Of a stretch of 64,000 nt of DNA, positions 58,783 to 64,000 are shown piece by piece. The DNA is from Limnomonas spitsbergensis (taxonomy: Eukaryota > Chlorophyta > Chlorophyceae > Chlamydomonadales). The notes below the pieces were generated by a model. That model did no database searches. It saw nothing but the letters and a program-made list of their open reading frames with translations, and had not been told where the DNA came from. Location of the stretch: the NCBI GenBank assembly GCA_037349105.1, contig JAYJMM010000102.1:2914001-2978000 (forward strand), written 5' to 3'. Each line of letters begins with the position of its first letter. The stretch's first letter is position 1. Made by a program: the position numbers and the translations under genes.

Positions 58783-60192
58783 ACCCAATGGGATGATGGC
58801 AGCCGCTTAGCAGCGCAGCGCCGGCAATCAGCCCATCCTTGCGTGTACGGCCCAACAGGATAGCGCTGAAGCGTGTCCAAGAATTCAAGTTCTTGGGCAT
58901 CATCCAGCACCAGAGCGGCAGCATGAGGAAGGCCATGCAAGGAAGAGAGGGGCCTTTGGCTGCCGCGTTGCAGCGTGTCCGCCGCATGGCCGCCAAGGTG
59001 CGCCTCAGGCATCATCTGCCTACACGCATCCGGTTGGCGTCTGTCAATGCAGTGCCTGCGGCCCGCTACGGTGATGTGGTGTGGGCCACCGATCACCTCA
59101 GGCCGCGGCATTGCCTCAAGAGCAAGATGCATTCCAGCTTACTCCAGCATCTGCGCCAGGCTGCAGGGCTACCTCCGTCCGCTTCCGGTTGGGGGGGCAT
59201 GAGGGAGCTGCAGATCCAGCCGTTACAGCAAAGTTGGTGGCAGCATGTGCTTCGCTTCTACAACGCCGCGGTCGCACCAGCAGCACAGCAAGACAGCCCA
59301 CTCAAGGTCGAAGCCATGGCGGCCGACATGGAGCTCGCTGTCAGACAGGGCACCGAAGGGCGCGATTGGTGAAGGGATTTGCTAGGTGCTTTGGAGGAGC
59401 TGGAGCTGGGATCAGCCGTCCCCAAACTGCGTCAGACAGCGACTGACCTACAGCCGCTACCTGTCCCAGAGGTGCTAGCGCTAGTTGATGCAGCATACGA
59501 GCGGACGAAGCTGGATGCAGCTGGCAGAGGGGACCCCAGAGATCCTACCACTGAACACCGGTCTACGGCGGCCTACCGCACCTGCTTTCAGTCTACGGCG
59601 GGCGCCGTGCTGGCGCAGGCCAGGGGCCGCACCAGTCGAAGGGAGTGTGCTTGCGTGCGCACGAACTGAAGGCTGCGGCTCGGCGCTGTCAGCACAGCTG
59701 ACACTCGAGGACGGCGCAGCGGTCAGCAGCGTGACGGACGGTGCTGCCAACGGTGTTGGGCAAGGGGAGATGGAGAGCATGTGGAGGATGCGCTGCATGC
59801 CTGCTTCCAGAGCCCTAGCGTGAAGGAGAGGCTTAGGGAGAGAGGTTGGGTAGGCCCCCCGGAAGGCGCCACAGACTTTCAACAGTTGTACCAGGGCAGG
59901 CTTGGATGGGAGGCTCTGACTTGTGTTGAGGACGACGTTCGCTTTGTTGAGGCCTAGTTTTGTTATTTTTCTTTGCCTTCTTGAGGAAAAGCCTTGAGAG
60001 GGGCAAGGTTTACTTCGGGCTGCCTTTTCCTTTGGGGGTGGGGGGGGAGGTATTTCTTTCCTTTGTTTTCTTCTCCTTCTTTCCCTCTTAACCTAAGTTT
60101 ATTTTCTTCCGACGAGACAGATGGGCGCCCACGCGGCCGAGCCTTTTTGAGCAGGGCCCAGAGGTGTAATGTCATTGACCCAATGGGATGTG
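58783..60192 (+). mobile_element. 5'-truncated LINE, C-terminal part of the RT ORF plus 3' tail
   Basis: The element (58796-60177) starts in the region after the RT catalytic core: ALKRVQEFKFLGIIQHQSGS, then helical codons to about 59370 in one frame. It continues in another frame from 59379 (LEELELGSAVPKLRQTATDL) and ends with the DALHACFQ ... LGWEAL motif in a third frame near 59790-59950. The 3' tail GGGCGCCCACGCGGCCGAGC ... AGGTGTAATGTCATTGAC ends at 60177. ACCCAATGGGATG flanks it at 58783-58795 and 60178-60190, the likely target-site duplication. It lacks a reverse-transcriptase core and is frameshifted. Confidence 0.85.
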
Positions 60193-60565
60193 GAGGACGC
60201 GCTGCATGCTTGTTTTCAATGCCCCAGCGTGCAGGATCAACTCAGAGAGCGGGGATGGGCAAGTCCTCTGAGCGGTGCTGGAGACTTTTTAAAGTTGCAC
60301 CGGGGCAGGCTTGGGTGGAATGCCCTGGCCTTTGTGGACGACGTGGTAGATATCGTTTTCAGAGGTTGGAACTTCCTTTATATTTTGTGTTTTCCAGCCT
60401 TTTGTTTTGTCACTTTATTTCCCACTTTCCCCCCCTTTCTTTTGTCCTGCCCCCTTCTGTGTTTCTTCCCATCTTTCCTCCCAACTCTTCAGTTAGGCGC
60501 CCACGCGGCCGAGCCTTATTTGAGCAGGGCCCAGAGGTGTATCGTCATTGACCCAATGGGATGTG
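60178..60565 (+). mobile_element. second truncated LINE copy at the same target site
   Basis: ACCCAATGGGATGTG flanks the element at 60178-60192 and 60551-60565. The element begins GAGGACGCGCTGCATGCTTG and encodes ACFQCPSVQDQLRERGWA and LHRGRLGWNALAFVDDVVD. It ends with the LINE tail GGCGCCCACGCGGCCGAGCC ... GAGGTGTATCGTCATTG. It abuts the previous copy and shares its duplication. Confidence 0.88.
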
Positions 60566-60647
60566 TGCCCGCAACATTTTGTGGGACACTCTGGTCCTTC
60601 ATACCGCAGCAGTGAAGATAAGTACCGTACCAATACTGGACCGGTGG

Positions 60648-60959
60648 TGGATTGTAAGTCAATGACGTTACACCTCTGGGCCCTGCTCAAAAAAGGCTCG
60701 GCCGCGTGGGCGCCTAAGTAAAAGGGGCAGAAAAAAAAGGAAAAGGGGTAAAAAGAGTGAAGGGACAGACAAAAGGCTGGAAAGGAAAGGCAAAGGATGT
60801 TCCAGTCTCTGAGAACGTCTACGCCTCAACAAATTCGACCACGTCTTCCACAAAAGCCAGGGCATCCCATCCAAACTTGCCCCGGTACAACTCGACGAGA
60901 TCTCTAGCACCGTTCGGAGGACCTGCCCACCCCGCTCCCTGAGTTGATGGATTGTAAGT
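60648..60959 (-). mobile_element. truncated LINE copy with 12-bp target-site duplication
   Basis: TGGATTGTAAGT occurs at 60648-60659 and 60948-60959. Between them, inverted, is the LINE 3' tail (TCAATGACGTTACACCTCTG, GGCTCGGCCGCGTGGGCGCC), an A-rich 3' untranslated segment, and codons for the C-terminal motif (LYRGKFGWDALAFVEDVVEF) with a GAGCGGGGTGGGCAGGTCC start. Confidence 0.9.
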
Positions 60960-61152
60960 GCTGGCCCATTGTGTTCCCTTACTGGAAGAGAGTGAGCGTG
61001 GTGCCTGGCTCCGACAGGCAGCCAAGCGGAGAGCAGAGGAAACCTGGAAACAAGCAAAAGGGGCAGGGGGGCATGAGGGAGGATAGGGGGCAGGGGGTGA
61101 GGGGCATGGAAGTATGGAACCAGCAGGTATGAGTGGTGGCAGATAATGGGTC

Positions 61153-61192
61153 AGTCAATGACGTTACACCTCTGGGCCCTGCTCAAAATAAC
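61153..61192 (-). mobile_element. tail-only LINE insertion
   Basis: TCAATGACGTTACACCTCTG, GGCCCTGCTCAAAA and nothing further of the family. No target-site duplication noticed. Confidence 0.65.
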
Positions 61193-61776
61193 TAGTAGGG
61201 GCATAACACAAAAGGAAAAGGAGGAAATACGGGTAAGGTGAACGCAATAAAGTGAATGGGAGCAGTGTGCATCATTTCGGGTTTCTGGGACACACACGGG
61301 GAAGGCACAAATGGGGCGACGGGTGGTAAGCCAGGAAAGCAGTGGCCGTGGGGGAGAGTGCGTATGAGACAGGGGGCACTGGGGCAGTGAGTGGGTGAAT
61401 AAGCAGGAGTGCGTGGGAGAAGCAAGCACAATGAGCGAAGCAGTAGTAGAAGAACAGGCATGCAAGTGTGCATTCTCAGTTTCGGGAGAAATGCAGCAAA
61501 TGATTAAATAAAGCAAGGAGAACCGGTAGGAAGCGAGTCACTGACATTTCACCTCTGCTTTAGTGGGCGGCCTACTGTCCCACTGGGACAAAAATGAAAG
61601 AGGGGGCCGCTAGAAAGGAGAGAAAGAAAAAAATAAGCTTAAGTGAGGACTCTGAGACAAAGGCTGAAAAATAATGTATGTAGAAGGAATCCCCAGCCTC
61701 AAAAACGGTTTCATCTCAGGAACGAGTGGGCAGTTGACGCGCCTTGAAGCAGTCTCGACAGATGTTGCCACTTGAT

Positions 61777-61835
61777 TCAATAACGTTGCACCTGTGGACC
61801 CTGCTGCAAAGGCCAAGGCGCATGGGCGCCCAAAT
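61777..61835 (-). mobile_element. diverged LINE 3' tail
   Basis: TCAATAACGTTGCACCTGTG, GACCCTGCTGCAAAGGCCAA, GGCGCATGGGCGCCCAAAT. It matches the inverted tail with substitutions. Confidence 0.7.
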
Positions 61836-61839
61836 TTCT

Positions 61840-62728
61840 GTTTGGGAGAGGAAAATGGAAGGGACAGTTGGGGGCAAGGGTCCATGGCAGGAAAAATAGA
61901 TCACAAATGGAGGAAAACAAAAGTGGTGAACAAAAACCAGTAAGCCAGGCTCTTGACCTTAAATCCAATCCATAGTGGTGTTATGAGCACAGCCTACCTG
62001 TGTGTCTGTCAGTCTTACATTTCTGGCGTTGCATGAGAGCACAGCAAGCTAGGTTGTGCAACAGCCATGCATTTGCAATTGACAGCCCAACAGCCGGTTG
62101 ACATGCACATTGGACGAAGCAACGGCTGCCTCTTTGTTTCATTCCCTTTCCCGTGCAAAACTCCCGAGGTACGGAGAAACAAAGCAAACGAGCCAGCAGG
62201 GAAACTCGGGAGGAGGGCCCTCCCAGCCTCCCCTGAGCAGGCCTAGAAATTTCCCAGGGTCGCAGCCCTTTGAAAACTTGCACGCTCAAAAACATGCAGG
62301 CTAAGAGGCAACCCTGCATTATGATTTTGCTTTAGGTGACAATCTTGACAGCATCAGTGGAGTTTCAGCAAGGGCTGAGCCAAACACTTCTTCCAGGGGA
62401 AGAGCCTCCCGGGCACTGTACTAGCACCACTAGAGTTTTAATAGTTTAGGGCCATGTTGATCCCAGCAGATGTCGCCAAACACGCCCACATACCATACGG
62501 CGAGCCCCATACCATACGGTTCGCCAGATCCTATACGGTCAGCCTCATACGGGTTCCGTAGACAGCCTCTGAAACGCCTGTCGTCCCAGAACTGTCTACG
62601 GAGCAGGAGGTTGTACGTTCGGTTGTGACTTGCGGTTTGGATTGGGGGTGGGGTTTCTCAATCAAGCAAACGCAAGTGCTGTGTCTGTGCCACTACCTTC
62701 CAGATAGCGTTGCCATTATTTTTTCAAC
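61840..62728. other. upstream region of the kinase gene
   Basis: No gene seen. Near 62480-62580 are several short repeats of CATACGG (CATACCATACGGCGAG, CATACCATACGGTTCG, ATACGGTCAGCCTCATACGG) within 250 bases of the kinase start. They may be promoter elements or simple repetition. Confidence 0.4.
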
Positions 62729-62953
62729 ATGGATTTCAAACCTTTCAGAGAATACTTGATATCCTGGCTGCTCTCGCTTCTCAGCCTCTACAGCTTATTT
62801 TGCAAAGTTGTCCTGCTGCCTGGTGCCTCGTCGTCTGTTGTCTACGTCAGGTCACGCAAATTTAGACTATTGCGCCTGCTTGGTGAAGGGGGCTACGCAT
62901 ACGTTTATCTTGCCAAGGAGGAAACGAGTTCGGAGGAGGTCGCAATAAAAAAG
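62729..62953 (+). CDS. first exon of a protein kinase with N-terminal hydrophobic segment
   Basis: 75 codons from ATG at 62729 to a GTGTGTG donor, phase 0. Residues 11-31 are strongly hydrophobic (ISWLLSLLSLYSLFCKVVLL), suggesting a membrane anchor or signal anchor. Residues 41-75 are the start of a protein kinase domain: RSRKFRLLRLLGEGGYAYVY with the glycine-rich loop GEGGYAYVY, followed by VAIKK, where the lysine of VAIK would be the ATP-binding residue. The LGEGG(F/Y) loop resembles the NAK/STK16 group, which is an inference from one exon. I could not place the second exon confidently before the end of the window, so the gene is open at its 3' end. Confidence 0.7.
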
Positions 62954-63660
62954 GTGTGTGGGGGACGGACATTGCACAGTAGCAAAAGCAGAAGGTTAGG
63001 GCACTCATGAAACGCAAAGAAACCTGCCGGGGGGGAAACAGCTGTCCTTGGGACGGTGATTAAGCTAAACATTTTCTTACCATGCGACCATAACTGTCTT
63101 GCAGCCCTTTACCCTGTGGCCCAGATCGCGCCAGCTGTAACGAGGAGCCTCCAAACCTAGGTCAAGTTTGATGCCATGCAACTTTATGCCATGCAACCTG
63201 GCACCATGCGACCTGATATTATGATGTGTGGAGCATGGAGGCCAGATGAGGCAGGGACCTTCTACCTGTGTGTATGTAGGGGGCATGAAAGATAGCTGCA
63301 GAGGGGCATGATGAGGCAGAGCATATCATTGCTGTACCGTACTTCCGTTGCTGGTCTGCAGATATTCATGCCCTATGCCCTAAGAGGGCTTGCAGCAATG
63401 TTAAAAAGTGCAATACTACTCTCCATGGCAGGCCAACACGGTCTTTTTCTGTCCCAGCATGCCGGTGGGTAGAAACTGATGGAAAGAAAGGAATGCTTAC
63501 TGAGGAGGCAATTTAATGATCGTCTGCTAGACGTACTGCATTTCAGCTGGCTGTCTGCCGGTAGCTCGGTACTCCTTTGGGACAGACTGAGTTCCTGCTC
63601 TTGACATCTCACTCTACTGTGGACATCTCACTCTACCGTGGGGGGGAAACTGTTGGATGT
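62954..63660 (+). other. probable kinase intron sequence, no second exon placed
   Basis: Contains small repeats around 63170-63215 (GCCATGCAACTT, GCCATGCAACCTGG, ACCATGCGACCTG). No clear continuation of the kinase domain was found by eye. Confidence 0.4.
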
Positions 63661-63780
63661 CTTTTGGAACTTAAAGCTACGATTCAGCTGCATGGCTACC
63701 TGCGGCCGAGGGGCCCTGGTGCAGCAGGTTCTGCTGCTTGGGCCCCCGGCCAAAGGTCAGTCGAAGTTTTGCCCCTGGCC
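63660..63780. repeat. dispersed repeat family (TAGCTGA type), inverted copy
   Basis: The reverse complement reads GACCTTTGGCCGGGGGCCC, AAGCAGCAGAACCTGCTGCA, GGCCGCAGGTAGCCATGCAG, CTGAATCGTAGCTTTAAG. This is the order seen at 48.3 and 55.3 kb. Confidence 0.65.
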
Positions 63781-64000
63781 AGGCCTACGATCAAGGTTTT
63801 GCCCTTGCCAGCCCAGTGTTCACTGCACTGAGGCCCTCGAAAGGTGGTCTGGCTCACAGTAAAATAACCACTGCTGACCTGAACCCTTGTGTCCTGCACG
63901 CCATTCCCCCCTCCCCCTCTCCTCCCCCTTCGCAAACCTCGTGACCCCCTACCCTCGCCCCTCCCTCCCCCCCCCCATTCCTTACCCCTTTGCTCCCCGC

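Overview
The window looks like nuclear DNA of a eukaryotic alga, most probably a chlorophyte green alga. Every gene I could assemble is split by short spliceosomal introns with GT-AG ends. Two complete genes encode septins, which are known from green algae, fungi and animals but not from land plants. The rest is non-LTR (LINE) retrotransposon debris, minisatellites and satellite DNA. I cannot name the species.

Layout. 1-5170: a 41-bp minisatellite lying in an intron. 5242-7718: last three exons of an unrecognised gene with a 9-residue repeat and a C-terminal block weakly like Gcr1-type DNA-binding domains. 7905-8268: LINE 3' fragment. 8380-15430: about 39 copies of a 180-bp satellite, with an 8-unit higher-order duplication. 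15769-17194 (minus): a three-exon unknown gene, divergent from 17489-22157 (plus), a gene with a run of near-identical 63-nt exons followed by a Dot1-like methyltransferase-fold exon. 22360-24270: an orphan satellite monomer, a broken exon copy, a stray intron module and a 29-bp minisatellite. 24275-33930: mostly LINE remains, including a frameshifted endonuclease/reverse-transcriptase copy. 33938-35971: a six-exon four-helix membrane protein. 38742-49881 and 52596-57384 (both minus): two tandem septin paralogues whose reading frames I rebuilt fully (407 and 416 residues). 50084-51083 (minus): an unrecognised coding-like stretch between them. 58600-61840: clustered LINE 3' fragments with visible target-site duplications. 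62729 onward: first exon of a protein kinase with an N-terminal hydrophobic anchor.

Functional themes. The septin pair is the clear functional unit: GTP-binding filament proteins expected at membranes and the division site, both with a hydrophobic stretch near the C-terminus and the same KKGWF end. The other genes do not form an obvious pathway. The most unusual features are structural: exons and splice borders copied into tandem arrays, a dispersed intron/exon module, and LINE insertions reduced to a few dozen bases of 3' tail but still flanked by target-site duplications. Gene models come from reading splice sites and phases by eye and have no transcript support.
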